From Lepidostoma basale (lineage: Eukaryota > Arthropoda > Insecta > Trichoptera > Lepidostomatidae), in NCBI GenBank assembly GCA_022606425.2, contig JAHDVF020000046.1, positions 186,001 to 250,000 on the forward strand: DNA of 64,000 nucleotides, read 5' to 3'. Made by a program: the position numbers and the translations under genes. Each line of letters starts with the position of its first letter. Within the stretch, counting starts at the first letter, position 1. A model generated the notes under the pieces. The model saw only the letters and a list, made by a program, of their open reading frames with translations. It did no database searches and was not told the origin of the DNA. Below are positions 30,754 to 40,884 of the stretch, one piece after another.

Positions 30754-30882
30754 TTAAGGTATCATAGTGTTGCGGCCAAAACAATGGACTATTTAAAAAA
30801 ATAATGATAATCATAATGTCCGTTACATATAGGAACACATTCATCTCGATATAAGAGCGATGTATGGAGGATGCTCACTAAC

Positions 30883-31081
30883 CTTTCTCAAATTTTGCGA
30901 ATAGGAGTTACTCCAGAAGTTTCGAAAGGTCAAAGCTGTGTAAAAACGTTCCCCTAGGAACTGATTTAAATTCACGGGACGACGAGCGGGTCCCAGCTGC
31001 CCTTCGGGGTCAGATGTTACCCGAAGAGCGTCCAGAATTTCGGCTATGCTACGGTATAATTCTCGTCCAGTGGCCGTTACA
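30883..31081 (-). CDS. Candidate internal exon of an unidentified gene
   Basis: 199 bases on the minus strand lie between a strong acceptor (pyrimidine tract tttcccctttctag, then T) and donor AGAAAG|gttagt. After one leading base there are 66 open codons: VTATGRELYRSIAEILDALR, DPEGQLGPARRPVNLNQFLG, ERFYTALTFRNFWSNSY. Composition is non-repetitive and protein-like, unlike the transposon ORFs around it, and other frames have stops. I do not recognise the family. No neighbouring exon was found. It could be a diverged exon of a host gene spanning these repeats, or a captured fragment. Confidence 0.5.
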
Positions 31082-31164
31082 CTAGAAAGGGGAAATATCG
31101 GATTTATCGATTCTTAATAACAATCGATATTAACCTGTCCCATAGTTTGTTTTAACTAACTAAC

Positions 31165-31330
31165 CATCACGCCGTCTCCCCGAAAGGGTAGGCAGAAATA
31201 ATGGACTGCCACACTTTAACCGATGCGGCACTCCATTCTTCTCTTTTTGCCCCGCGGGAGACGCGGTGTGATGGGTTGCGAACCTCATCGCCACCAATAG
31301 GCATCTCCCAGGCACACTTCGATCGTAAAA
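31165..31330 (-). mobile_element. SINE-like element with RTE-A tail, copy 2
   Basis: Low end is the RTE-A terminus (ctaaccatcacgccgtctcc with gaaaggg hairpin). The body continues ttaaccgatgcggcactccat, gccccgcgggagacgcggtg and ggttgcgaacctcatcgcc, as in 18325-18500. Minus-strand ORFs running through it have no independent support. Confidence 0.78.
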
Positions 31331-31584
31331 CATCCACAAAATAAATATAAAATACAATGATATAAAATAAAATAACAAAATAAAAATAATTTAACACATA
31401 CATATTGTTATTTTCAGATGGTGTACATAAATTATATAAATTGCTCGCTGAGTAAGCTTGTTTTAGATTTATTATAATTAATTGTTAAAATCAGTTATTG
31501 TATTATAAATTAAAAAATTAAAACAAATTACTGTTTACCCTAATAAATGTTAATATATGCCAAATCATAAAATACAAAATTATC
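31331..31584. other. No gene seen
   Basis: Very AT-rich spacer. Confidence 0.5.
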
Positions 31585-32330
31585 ATGCAATCCATGATCT
31601 TGTGATGAACATGTCCATGTCTAAAGTTATGGTATTTGAAAAGGAAGAATGTATGACGGATTGTGACATAAGTGCGAACGGTGAGAAATTAGAGCAAGTT
31701 TCCGAATTATTTATTTGGGAACCATGTTTACAAGAGATGGAAAAATAGAGAAAAATATGGGAAGAAGGGGGAGCTGGAAACAAAATAAATGGTGTACTCA
31801 AAGTCATTACCGCAAATATAAATATATCGACTGAAGCAAAGATGAAATTCTAGTGCCGACCCGTATGCATGGGAGTGAAGCCTGGAGTTGGCAGAAGAAG
31901 GATGAAAGTGGGATAAAGGCCGTAGTAATGATGTCACTAAGAAGAATGTGCGGAAAAACAATGTATGGTAGAATATCTAATGATGAAGTAAGAAAGTAAT
32001 GTAAGGCGGATGAATGCCTCCTAAATAAAATTAAGAAAGGGTCACTATAATGGTTTCGACATATAGAATGAATGGATGAGAGAAGAATGATTAAAAAGAT
32101 ATACACAAGTAATGTGAATGGATAAAGAAATCAAGGTAGACATGGTATGATCAAATTAATCATTTACTGAAAGATGGCCATGTTCCAAGTAGGAACAATC
32201 GACGAGTGTGCATATCACGATGTGTGAATGTAGAAGATGCGCGAGAGTTATGTCAGGATAGAACAATGTGACGATCCATCCTTTCTGCCTACCCCTTCGG
32301 GGAAACGGCGTGATGGTTAGTTAGTTAGTT
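31585..32330 (+). mobile_element. RTE-A LINE 3' fragment, divergent subfamily
   Basis: MNMSMSKVMVFEKEECMTDCDISANGEKLEQVSELF, NGVLKVIT, GSEAWSWQKKDESGIKAV, RMCGKTMYGRISNDEVRK..CKADECLLNKIKKGSL to the hairpin and a ttagttagttag tail at 32318-32330. Several frameshifts. Confidence 0.85.
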
Positions 32331-32392
32331 ACATTTTTATTTAGGAATTACTACAAAAAAATTTATTTAGATTCTTAAAAAAAAAAAAAAAT

Positions 32393-32575
32393 GAGAGATG
32401 ATGCCGGGAGATGCCTTTTGGTGGCGATGAGGTTCGCAACCCATCACACCGCGTCTCTCGCGATGGCGAAAAGAGAAGGATGGAGTGCCGCATCGATTAA
32501 AGTGTGGCAGTCCATTCTTTCTGCCTACCCTTTCGGGGAGACGGCGTGATGGTTAGTTAGTTAGTTAGTTAGATT
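32393..32575 (+). mobile_element. SINE-like element with RTE-A tail, copy 3
   Basis: Plus-strand version: gggagatgccttttggtggc, gatgaggttcgcaacccatc (a ggttcgcaacc resembles a pol III B box), caccgcgtctctcgcgatgg, gatggagtgccgcatcg, then RTE-A end gtggcagtccattctttctg, hairpin and four or more ttag units to 32572. Confidence 0.8.
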
Positions 32576-32659
32576 CTTAAAAGAGAGGAAAAAAATAAAT
32601 ACTTTTTTATGCTGACCATCCGTCTATCAGAACAGATCATTAATTTATTTAATACAAGG

Positions 32660-32925
32660 GTTCTTCTTCTTCTTCTTTAACAGCCGTTGTCGTCCACTGC
32701 TGGACATAGGCCTCCCTCATACTTCTCCATGTATGACATGTCATATGGGGGGTGGTTGGCATTACAACGCCACGCTTGCCAGACGGGTTGGCGAGGTGTC
32801 CTTCCACGTTAGCCTATGCATCAATATTATCCACCGAGGTTATTCACACTCGATCTCTAACATTTCGCATCGTTTCCAGGGGAGACCGAAGTCGAGGAGG
32901 TGTGGATAGGTACTTAGGTTATTCT
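32660..32925 (-). mobile_element. LINE-J 3' fragment
   Basis: cttcttcttcttctttaaca tail, gttgtcgtccactgctggac, ataggcctccctcatacttc and ccagacgggttggcgaggtg: the untranslated/terminal part of a common arthropod RT element, minus strand. Ends near gggagaccgaagtcgagg. Confidence 0.7.
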
Positions 32926-32929
32926 TTGG

Positions 32930-33345
32930 CATATAGAATGGAATAATACTCCTAGCGGCTTCTAACAATATGTTGGTCGATAGCCTTCACATTGTGTTAA
33001 TAAGGTAGTTTGCTAAATGCCGAAAATCATTCTCCATAGATGGCGTTAGTGGGTCGGTTGTATAGGTTAATTCTTGAAAAAATTCACAAGTGCAACCAAA
33101 TCTACATAGATGGCTGACTGAAACTGACACGTGAAGATAAATATGGATTTTGAAGTATATATACATCTTCCAAAAATTTGTCATGCATGATCACAAATAA
33201 CAAAGGTGGAATGGGGAATGTTGTAATTACATAAAGCGTGCGCTTAACCCAACCAATGACGGGTCATAAGTCCTGTAAACACCTTGATCATCCATGTTCA
33301 GTTTCCAGTTTACGTCTTCGTCTCTATTGAGATACAATTAAAACT
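32930..33345 (-). mobile_element. M1 MITE-like element, copy 4
   Basis: tttggcatatagaatggaat, gcggcttctaacaat, cttcacattgtgttaa, catagatggcg at 33036 and a decayed second one, aaagcgtgcgcttaacccaa, attgagatacaatta. More diverged than the 19- and 26-kb copies. Confidence 0.82.
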
Positions 33346-33782
33346 TAGGTTAATGTTAAGATAATCTTTTTCTTTTCAAATAAAATTATCGATATTTATT
33401 ATTATTGTTAAATTACGCATAAATTAATCATTATTTTCGCCTACTCCTCCGGGGAGACGGCGTGATGGTAGATTAGTCTTAGTTAAAAGGGTAACTATAC
33501 ATAAAACATAATTTGATTTCCATGTACACGCCTGAAATCTCATTTATGATGGAGCCGAGCTATGTTTCTTTTCGCCACACTTATTTTAATGCAAGAATTC
33601 TGTTTCATAAGTTCGTTAGTTAGTAATTGTTCCATCTTAGTTGGCCTAAGTGAATTGTAAACTTTCTGAATAGAGCGCAACATTTAATATCGGTTCAAAG
33701 AAGGGTACTGAAATGGTGAGTCAGGCCTGTCCGCAGAATTTATTTAAGGTTTAAAATATTAATGTTCTAATGATTAATATGA
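33346..33782. other. Spacer with RTE-A end scrap
   Basis: 33435-33478 carries only tactcctccggggagacgg and cgtgatgg, the RTE-A terminus. No gene in the rest. Confidence 0.5.
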
Positions 33783-34455
33783 ATTTCCTTCTTCTTCTTC
33801 TTCAAGTGCCCTGTCGGGTCCCCCCCAACGTTGGCAATCACCTCGGTGAATCTGTCCCTGTCCTCCACACTTCGAATGCCGGTCCACTCCCTCACGTTTC
33901 GCAGTCAGGACATTTGTCTCCTACCGGGCTCTCGGCGTCCCTCAACTTTCCCCTCCAATATCAGTTGGAGAAGGTGGTACTTTTCCCCACGCAGTATATG
34001 ACCCAGATGGGAAATTTTCCGAACCTTGATAATTGATAACAGTTCCCTGTCAACTCTAGCTCGCCTCAGGATTTCGGTATTGGTAACCATGTCTGTCCAG
34101 GGAATTTTGAGCATTCGAGATGGACCCACATTTCAAATGCTTCCAATCTGTTCATTGAGTTGACTTTCAAGGTCCACGTTTCACATCCATACAATAAAAC
34201 AGACCGCACATAGCATTTGATCATTCTCTGGCGGAGTTTCAAGTTTATGTTATCATAGCAGAAGAGTGATTTCATTTTATTAAACGTAGCTCTTGCTGCC
34301 TCAATTCTGCATTTTATCTCTACATCTGGGTCAAGAGAATGCGTTAGTATGCTGCCGAGGTATTTAAATTTTTCCACCCTTTCAATGTTACGGCCGTTCA
34401 AATGCAATACTGACCCACAGTAGTCAAACCGGCCCTTCTTAGGCATTATCAAATA
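33783..34455 (-). mobile_element. RTE-C LINE 3' fragment
   Basis: The longest RTE-C copy. The minus strand reads MPKKGRFDYCGSVLHLNGRNIERVEKFKYLGSILTHSLDPDVEIKCRIEAARATFNKMKSLFCYDNINLKLRQRMIKCYVRSVLLYGCETWTLKVNSMNRLEAFEMWVHLECSKFPGQTW, then VDRELLSIIKVRKISHLGHILRGEKYHLLQLILEGKVEGRREPG. GAA tail at 33788-33802. Confidence 0.9.
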
Positions 34456-34970
34456 TTTACATTTGATAAAGATGTTAAAATGGTAGTTAACAATTGTGTT
34501 CTTGTACCGACTCTTATGTATGGAAGCGAAGCTTGGAACTGGCAAAAGAAAGATGAAAATATAATAAAAGCAGTGGAAATAAGTTCTCTTAGACGAATGT
34601 AGGAATATTCTGTCTATGATAGTGTCGAATGAAAATATAAAAAGTGAATGTGGTGCGATTGATAGTGTTATGAACAAAATAATGAAAGGATCATTAAGAT
34701 GGTTTGTACAGATGGAAAGAATGAATGAAGAAAGGATGGTAAAAAAAAAAAAATTAACGATGTAAATGGAACTAGAAATAGAGGAAAACGTGGTACGATC
34801 AAATAAATCAAATATTGAATATTGGCCACGCGAGGAGTCAGAGAAATCGACAAGATGTTGAGGAAGCGAGAGAAATACAGATATGTCAGGAAAGAAAAGT
34901 GTGGCAGTCCATTGTTTCTGCCTACCCCTTCAGAGAGACGGCATGATGATTAGTAAGTTAGTTAACATTT
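34440..34970 (+). mobile_element. RTE-A LINE 3' fragment
   Basis: Starts at KMVVNNCVLVPTLMYGSEAWNWQKKDENIIKAVEISSLRRM and runs to the hairpin (cccttcagagagac) and a weak tail. Joined back-to-back to RTE-C at 34445; the 203-codon minus-strand ORF spans this junction. Confidence 0.82.
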
Positions 34971-35011
34971 GATAATGCCTTAGAAAGGCGAAATATATTT
35001 TTCCATCTAAA

Positions 35012-35172
35012 ATATAACTAACTAACTAACTTACTTACCATCACGTCGTCTCCCCGGAGAGGTAGGCAGAAAGAATGGAACGCCACACTGTTCTGTCCTG
35101 ACATACTTCTCTCGCTTCCTCTACATACATTCATTGTCATGCACGCACGTCGATTTTTTCGACTCCTCACGT
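35012..35172 (-). mobile_element. RTE-A terminal fragment
   Basis: aactaactaacttacttacc tail, atcacgtcgtctccccggag hairpin, then gtcatgcacgcacgtcgatt and ttcgactcctcacgt. Confidence 0.8.
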
Positions 35173-35290
35173 AAAATATTATGTAATATTATATAAAATA
35201 ATATAATATTATAAAATATTATAAAAATATTATATAAATATTATTATAAATAAATATTATATAATATTTTTACGTAAAATATTATAGGTA
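35173..35290. repeat. ATATTATAAT tandem repeat
   Basis: Pure A/T array of aatattata units bounded on both sides by acgtaaaatatta, the last bases of the RTE-A piece. Confidence 0.85.
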
Positions 35291-35395
35291 TAATAAAATT
35301 CCTAGAAGACAAACGTTCATTCATATTAATTTAGTTTAACATAATTGTTCAAGAAACAATAAATATTAATATTATTATTTGAAATTTCACGGTAG

Positions 35396-35560
35396 AACTA
35401 ACTAACCCGTTTCCCGACGGGGTATGCAGAGAGGACGGACCGCTATACTGTTCTATCCTGACATAACTCGCACGTCCCCAACATTCACACATCGTGACAT
35501 GCACGCTCGTCGATTGTTCCTACTTCGAACATGGCCGCCTTTCAGTAATTGATTAATTTA
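35396..35560 (-). mobile_element. RTE-A terminal fragment, divergent subfamily
   Basis: actaactaacccgtttcccg, ggggtatgcagagaggacgg and catgcacgctcgtcgattgt then tcgaacatggccgcctttca; same subfamily as 23255 and 44040. Confidence 0.78.
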
Positions 35561-35576
35561 AATAATAATTAAATAA

Positions 35577-35640
35577 AACGATGTTTTTACTACCGGTTTC
35601 GCCAGGCTCACTGGCGTCGACAGACTGGTGACACTATTAT
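35577..35640 (-). mobile_element. Fold-back MITE remnant
   Basis: aaaacgatgtttttactacc, ggtttcgccaggctcactgg and cgtcgacagactggtgac are one arm of the 11576-11740 family. Confidence 0.75.
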
Positions 35641-36220
35641 AAACTGACTAATTTATATATTTTACACAAAAATCAGGTGTGGTAAACATAATTCCATACA
35701 AAAAATTATCTTAAAATAATTATTTAAATTTACTGAATTTAAATATTGGTATTAAAGTTATTTAGGAGCGTTCTATTTTCAGTATAGAGGAATTTAAATT
35801 TACTACAGCTGACATATTTACCAACCTGAAAAATAACAAAATAATTTACTTGGGACGGGCCTGGAAGTGTCGCAGAGGCGAACGGATGCGCTTCAAGTTA
35901 ATTGATAGCCACGAGTCGCACTGCATTCAGGCTAAAGTTGTTTTACACTTAGTTTAGACCATAGGTTCCCAAACTATTTTGTCCCCTTGCCGATTTTTCT
36001 GTTTTATGTAGACGCCATGCCTTCCTAATATACGAGTATATTTTTTAATTCAACTACAACTTCAAATTTGTTTTAGAAGCTGGCGCAGAGCTTCTCACTT
36101 TGATAGGATTGTGATATTTCGGTTGAAGTTTTCCATGGTTTCCTCAGCTCTAAGGCATATATCGGAACATATACAGATATTTCTCTTTTTCTTTTTCATA
36201 TATTATACTTTGTATATACA
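35641..36220. other. No gene seen
   Basis: AT-rich; a GC-richer bit at 35855-35930 has no ORF I can support. Confidence 0.45.
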
Positions 36221-36575
36221 ACACTTACATTAAAAAAAATTACATAGACATGTTTCGGACAACCAGTCCTTCTTCAGTGATACAAATAATAAAGATAGAT
36301 ATTTAAAATTGTTTACATGATCAGACATTCAATTTAAATTTTCAAACAATAATTTAAAGTTCTTATTGGGGTTCAGGTAATTAATTACAACAAAGGAAAT
36401 AAATCATTTTTGATTGATTTTTTCATTTCTAAAATTTCGAGATTTCTCAAAGTTATATTTCTATTATTAACATGCAAAATTTCAACGCCATTATTTTTAT
36501 TAAATGAATGATCTTTTTCATTGAGATGGTTAGCAAATCCAGAAAAATTATTATAAGATATAAAAATTATTATTA
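36221..36575 (-). mobile_element. Penelope-like element 3' part
   Basis: On the minus strand NNFSGFANHLNEKDHSFNKN and VEILHVNNRNITLRNLEILE correspond to the end of the GIY-YIG domain. The 3' region contains acatgtttcggacaacc..ccttcttcagtg. A different subfamily from 28556-29165. Confidence 0.7.
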
Positions 36576-37139
36576 TATAATTATATATAGATAGCCCATG
36601 GACCCCAGAGCCTTACTAAGTCAGATCTGTAGATGTCTGAAGAATTTCGTGAGAGCATGGACTGATGTTTTTGCTGAGGTCGAAACTTAGCCGATCCTCA
36701 ATTTCAATTATAAATTGTTTTAATTTGCTAGTTAATTTTTTTTGTTCTTGTTATCTCTGGGGCAGCTGCTCCTGATCCGGGTTTATTATTTATTATTATT
36801 ATTATTAATGTTATTATTGTTATCATTTGTTTATTATTTCTTGTTTATTTTTTTTAACCTCGACCAACCGGACTGAGCTCGATTTGAGCTCGAAACTAAA
36901 ACTCATCCAAGAATTTGACGCTGGTAAATTTTACGAAGAGTCGTGCAACATTTTTAGCGTAAGAAACAGGCTCATAATATAACAATTTTTTTCAAGTCAC
37001 AATTATGCAATTTATTGTTTGTATGTGTATGAACGTATGCACAATTATAAATTACTTTTAATTAATTTTTTGATGCATCAATCCGTGAATTGTTTTTATT
37101 GCTGTTCATTGTTGGTAGAGCTAAATAATTAAACTAGAT
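36576..37139. other. No gene seen
   Basis: AT-rich, with a ttattattatt run near 36785-36830. No supported ORF. Confidence 0.45.
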
Positions 37140-37350
37140 TTATTACTAAAGTGTATAATAATACTAGATGAGAGAATATTTATTGACATGTTTCGAATGT
37201 ATTAAACGTTCTTCATCGGGTTCTTCAAAACTAAATAAATTTCGCTTGATTACTGTAGTGAATAATTATAGGTACTAGATATATCTTCTTGATATCTTTC
37301 TCGACATGTTTCGAAGGTATTAAGCCTTCATTATCAGTAGAACTTAAATA
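37140..37350 (-). mobile_element. Two Penelope-like tails
   Basis: tattgacatgtttcgaatgt then attaaacgttcttcatcggg (37180), and ctcgacatgtttcgaaggta then ttaagccttcattatcagta (37298): the GAAACATGT stem-loop end of Penelope-like elements, twice in tandem. Confidence 0.6.
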
Positions 37351-37689
37351 ATGAAACTAGCTTGAATATTAAAGTATATAATTAAACTCCGAATATCGAA
37401 ATGCCGTGTTCATCCGCCTATCCAGCGTTTCGTTTCTTTCGCATTCGTTATCGCGAGATTTTAACCTGTAATACAAATTTAACCCTTTGCACTCCGTTGT
37501 CGCCACAACGGCGACATAATAAACATTTTAACAACTCCCATGGCGCCGCAGCGGCGACATAAACAATAAGTATAAATTTTATTGTTTTTAAAAATTATAA
37601 AGATTAGAATATGTCAATTTTTCTTTTATTGACAATCTTATATGATAATAAATATATATATTTCTCAACAAAACTACATCTTTTTATTA
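37351..37689. other. Spacer
   Basis: Contains ttgtcgccacaacggcgaca at 37498 and a related gcgccgcagcggcgacat at 37541, two short inverted motifs. No gene. Confidence 0.4.
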
Positions 37690-37985
37690 ACTGCCTTAAC
37701 AAAACACTTCTTCTTCTTTTAATAGATCTGACGATCTGTGACACATAAATCATATCTCGTCGGATGATGAGATCCAGCTTTCCCTCCATCTCTTAGGCGG
37801 TTTTCCAGGTGGGCGGTATCCGGAGGGGATTTCATAAGCGGCTGTATATGCGAGTCTGTCACCATCCATTCGGGCTACATGGTCCCTCCAGTATCTTCTT
37901 CTGGATCTACTCCACTGAACGATATCCTCTATTTCGCAAGATTTTCTTATGTCTACGTTGCGGACACGATCTCGGAGGGTTTTTC
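37690..37985 (-). mobile_element. RTE-B-like LINE 3' fragment
   Basis: The minus strand reads GKTLRDRVRNVDIRKSC, EIEDIVQWSRSRRRYWRDHVARMDGDRLAY and PPGKPPKRWRESW-like with some stops. cttcttcttctttt tail at 37706. Confidence 0.75.
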
Positions 37986-38640
37986 CATGTTGAATATTTT
38001 TCTAATTTTCCATATTTTTCTAATAAAACCAAAAATATTGTTATTTTTCCTCATATTTTTACATTACACTCTATGGAGTAGCTGGTATACCATATTTAAA
38101 AAATGGAATACAAAGGCTTAAAATGTTCAGAAGTGACATTTGGAGCAATGTGGTGGGTATGCTCCCGAAAAAATGTCAACAGAACGCGATAAAGGCGCGT
38201 CTATACATTTAACCTGTCAACCTTAATAAGAAAAGTTTAGCTTGAGAAATACACAATAACTTTGTAATGTACTTTAATTAACAAAGTAAATTAATAAATT
38301 TACATACAAAAGGAATGGCTGACCATTGACATCTTTCCGAAGTTTCACGAAAGCGCGGGAAACATTAAAGTTATAACTGGGCGAGTTTATGAATAGAAAC
38401 AGTCAAAAGACGTTTCACTAGTGTTGTATTTTTGAAATGAGTAAGTACTCAAGGATCGGGTACCTACTAGAAACTTGAATACTTCCAGAAATCGCGTTCG
38501 ACTTTCATGCTTCAAATGCTCTCACCTTGGGAAAGACTACTCTAATGATAACTTCTATTTACTAAACTTAACTCTTAATACATACAAAACACATCAGTTG
38601 AGACCTAAAATGATATATCTATATATGAATGTCCTTAATG
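37986..38640. other. No gene seen
   Basis: AT-rich; no supportable ORF. Confidence 0.5.
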
Positions 38641-38644
38641 CGTT

Positions 38645-39105
38645 AACTTCTGGGGTCTAAGTTACTCAGCAGGAGTACAAAACTTTTGATAAACAATATA
38701 AAACTATTATAAGACCGGTAATCACCTACGGCTGTGAGACATGGTCTCTAACGCAGAGAGAGGAAGGCAGGCTAGCAGTTTTTGAGAGGAAAATTCTGAA
38801 GAGGATGTGACTTACAGAATCAAAAGAAATCTTGAACTTGAAGAACTGATTAACCAGGAAACAGTAGTAAGATTCTAAGTCTCAACGCCTACGGTGGGCT
38901 GGCCATGTAGAAAAAATGCCAGGGGTTGAACACCAAAAATTATATCCAGATGGGTACGCGCGAGAAGAGACCAAGAAAAAGATGGGCAGACTGCGTGGAA
39001 GAAGACTGAAAAAATGGAAAGAGCTGGGAATGGAGAGAGATGGCCAGGGATAGAAGCCAATTGTAGAGGTGGTCAAGTCCCACACCGGGATAGGCAGCCC
39101 AGTCA
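38645..39105 (+). mobile_element. LINE-G 3' fragment without minisatellite
   Basis: taagttactcagcaggagta, VITYGCETWSLTQREEGRLAVFERKILKRM, then LELEELINQETVV, VSTPTVGWPCRK/GHVEKMPG and REKRPRKRWADCVEED. Shows the normal join between ERKI and the ESKEILNLEEL region that is split by the array at 2505. Confidence 0.82.
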
Positions 39106-39139
39106 GAACTAAATTCCTCTAGGTAGTTCGGCTGTTACT

Positions 39140-39365
39140 ACTGCGTGGGGAAAAGTACCACCTTCTCCAACTGATGAGAAAATTGAGGGACGCTGAGAGC
39201 CCGGAAGGAGACAAATGTCCTGGCTGCGAAACGTGAGGGAGTGAACCGGCATCCGAAGAGTGGAGGAGCTGTTCCGAACGGCGCAGGACAGGGACAGGTT
39301 CGCCGAGGTGATCGCCAACGTTGGGGGGACCCGATAGGGCACTTGAAGAAGAAGAAGAAGAATTG
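39140..39365 (+). mobile_element. RTE-C LINE 3' end
   Basis: ctgcgtggggaaaagtacca, WLRNVRE then TGA, ELFRTAQDRDRFAEVIANVGGT-like, ending in a long gaagaagaagaagaagaatt tail at 39345-39362. Confidence 0.82.
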
Positions 39366-40017
39366 GGGTGATTGCCTGTAAATATATGTAGAGATAACAC
39401 AAAACCGTAAGGGAAAGGATAAAAAAGTAATTATTCAAATGCGTAACTCTCTAAAATTTTGGTTTTTGAGGGCTCCTGAACTTTTAATATGTGTCGAAAT
39501 TCAGTGCGCGGGAAATGGGCTAAAAGAATTTGTAATTTAGAGGATAATGCCGCCGCCCTGGAACAACAACCGCTTGAGGAGGGCGGAAGCCCCTCTGAGA
39601 ACTTTGAGTGTAGGCCAACCAGACGTCCGGATTTTTCCGGACATGCCCTATATTTCAGCCCGTCACTCCCCATAACTAACAGTTAACTTGCTCCTAGCTC
39701 GGGGGATAGAGCGACAGGGTACCCGCCGCCTTACCCAAGTACCTACCTACGATATTTTTAACCCGTTTTTCGCCGGTACTTGTTCCCGTGATCCCCGCGC
39801 GCGAGACGGTCAGCTAGAAAAGTACCATAAACAAAATTATAGGTTGGATACCAGTGACATCTAGCGGCAAGCGCAAAATATAAACAGACAACATTCATAA
39901 AACTATTTAAACGTTACATGTAACAGGACAAGAAAATAAATAAAAACTAATTAATACGAATGAAAACGTCTGTTTTCTAAAAGTTTCAGTATATTTTATG
40001 TGAATGTTTATTAATAT
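39366..40017. other. Spacer with two overlapping ORFs
   Basis: 39431-39686 has antisense-overlapping ORFs (65 codons plus, 80 minus) around a tccggatttttccgga palindrome. I recognise neither. 39890-40015 contains an R8-like segment on the minus strand (gaatgaaaacgtctgttttc). Confidence 0.35.
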
Positions 40018-40495
40018 TGAGCTTGAACTACTGATTAACCAGGAAACAGTAGTGATTCTTTAAGTCTCAACGCCTACAGTGGGCTGGTCATGTAGAAAGA
40101 ATGTCAGAGGGTAGAACACCGAAAATTATGTCCAGATGGTTGCCGCGTAAAAGGAAACCAAGAGGCAACCCAGAGAAGGGGGTTCCCACCATATACCCGA
40201 GGCTGTTATAGGGCGCAGCGTCGCCCTTTCGTCAGCCTCTCTCATGCACTTCCGAGGCCTGTTTCCCATTCGTCTGAGACTTACATTTAATATATATTAA
40301 TCTAAAGGGGATGCCAGACCTCATTTAATGTATTTTTTAAGGGGTAGAGCATTCGACCGCAAGAGGCAGACCAAGAATAGGATGAAATTGGAAAGATCAG
40401 GAGATTGAAGAGAGATGGCCAGGGACAAGAGCCAGTGGAGGACTATTGTGGAGGGGTCAAGTCCCACACAGGGATGTAGCACCGAAAAGGATATG
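40018..40495 (+). mobile_element. LINE-G 3' fragment with a 193-bp insertion
   Basis: LELLINQETVV, GWSCRKNVRG/GHVERMSEGRTPKIMSRWLPRKRKPRG before 40160, resuming after 40361 with GRPRIG..DQEIEERWPGTRASGG and WRGQVPHRDVAPKR. Interrupted by a segment bordered by 8-base direct repeats. Confidence 0.78.
40168..40360. mobile_element. Insertion with 8-bp target duplication
   Basis: 193 bases unrelated to LINE-G, flanked by AAGAGGCA at 40160-40167 and 40361-40368. Eight-base duplications suit hAT-type elements, but I see no clear inverted ends. The right edge (ggtagagcattcgaccgc) looks vaguely tRNA-like, so a SINE is the alternative. Confidence 0.55.
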
Positions 40496-40578
40496 TAAAT
40501 AACATGTTTCGCTTATCTAATGCATTATCAAATGACATTTGATAATGACCTAGACAGGTGAAACATGTCATTCATATA
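40495..40578. repeat. Penelope-like hairpin tail
   Basis: acatgtttcgcttatctaat..gcattatcaaatg followed by acatttgataatg..cctagacaggtgaaacatgt: an inverted repeat of the Penelope-type end. Confidence 0.65.
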
Positions 40579-40700
40579 AATCGGGTGGTGGTCTAGGGGA
40601 TAGAACGCTTGACTCCTAATCTAGGGGACTTGGGTTCGAGCCTGGACACGACCGGATTCCTTCTTCATAATAATGAGCTATTTTCTGCTCATATTGAAGA
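40573..40700 (+). mobile_element. tRNA-like SINE head (Arg-CCT-like)
   Basis: A box tggtctagggg and B box gggttcgagcc are present, with a CCT at the anticodon position in a 5-base stem with one mismatch. The acceptor arms (about cgggtgg and acacgac) cannot pair and the T stem has a mismatch, so it is not a functional tRNA. A SINE or tRNA relic is likelier. Confidence 0.6.
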
Positions 40701-40779
40701 TTGTAAAATAAATTCTAATATCATTGATTTAAATCTTTGATGTTAGTGTTTTTTTTTTAAATAAAAATAATAAAACAAA

Positions 40780-40875
40780 AAATAAAATAAAAACCTTCTA
40801 GAAAACAGACGATTTCATTCGTATTAATTGGAGTTTTACATCATTATTCAAGAAAGAATAAATAAATAAATAAAA
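40780..40875 (+). repeat. R8 dispersed repeat, fullest copy
   Basis: aaaccttctagaaaacagac, gatttcattcgtattaattg, gagttttacatcattattc then aagaaagaataaataaataaa. Other copies: 17825, 27535, 28420(-), 35340, 39940(-), 51405, 60600. Confidence 0.7.
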
Positions 40876-40884
40876 ACCAACATT

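Noticed and set aside
34066..34677. 203-codon minus-strand ORF as a single fusion protein
   Set aside because: It reads through the junction of a minus-strand RTE-C copy and the antisense of a plus-strand RTE-A copy.
39431..39686. Overlapping 65- and 80-codon ORFs as genes
   Set aside because: They are antisense to each other, contain a short palindrome and show nothing I can recognise.
40573..40660. Functional tRNA-Arg gene
   Set aside because: A and B boxes are present, but the acceptor arms do not pair and the T stem has a mismatch, so a SINE or tRNA relic fits better.
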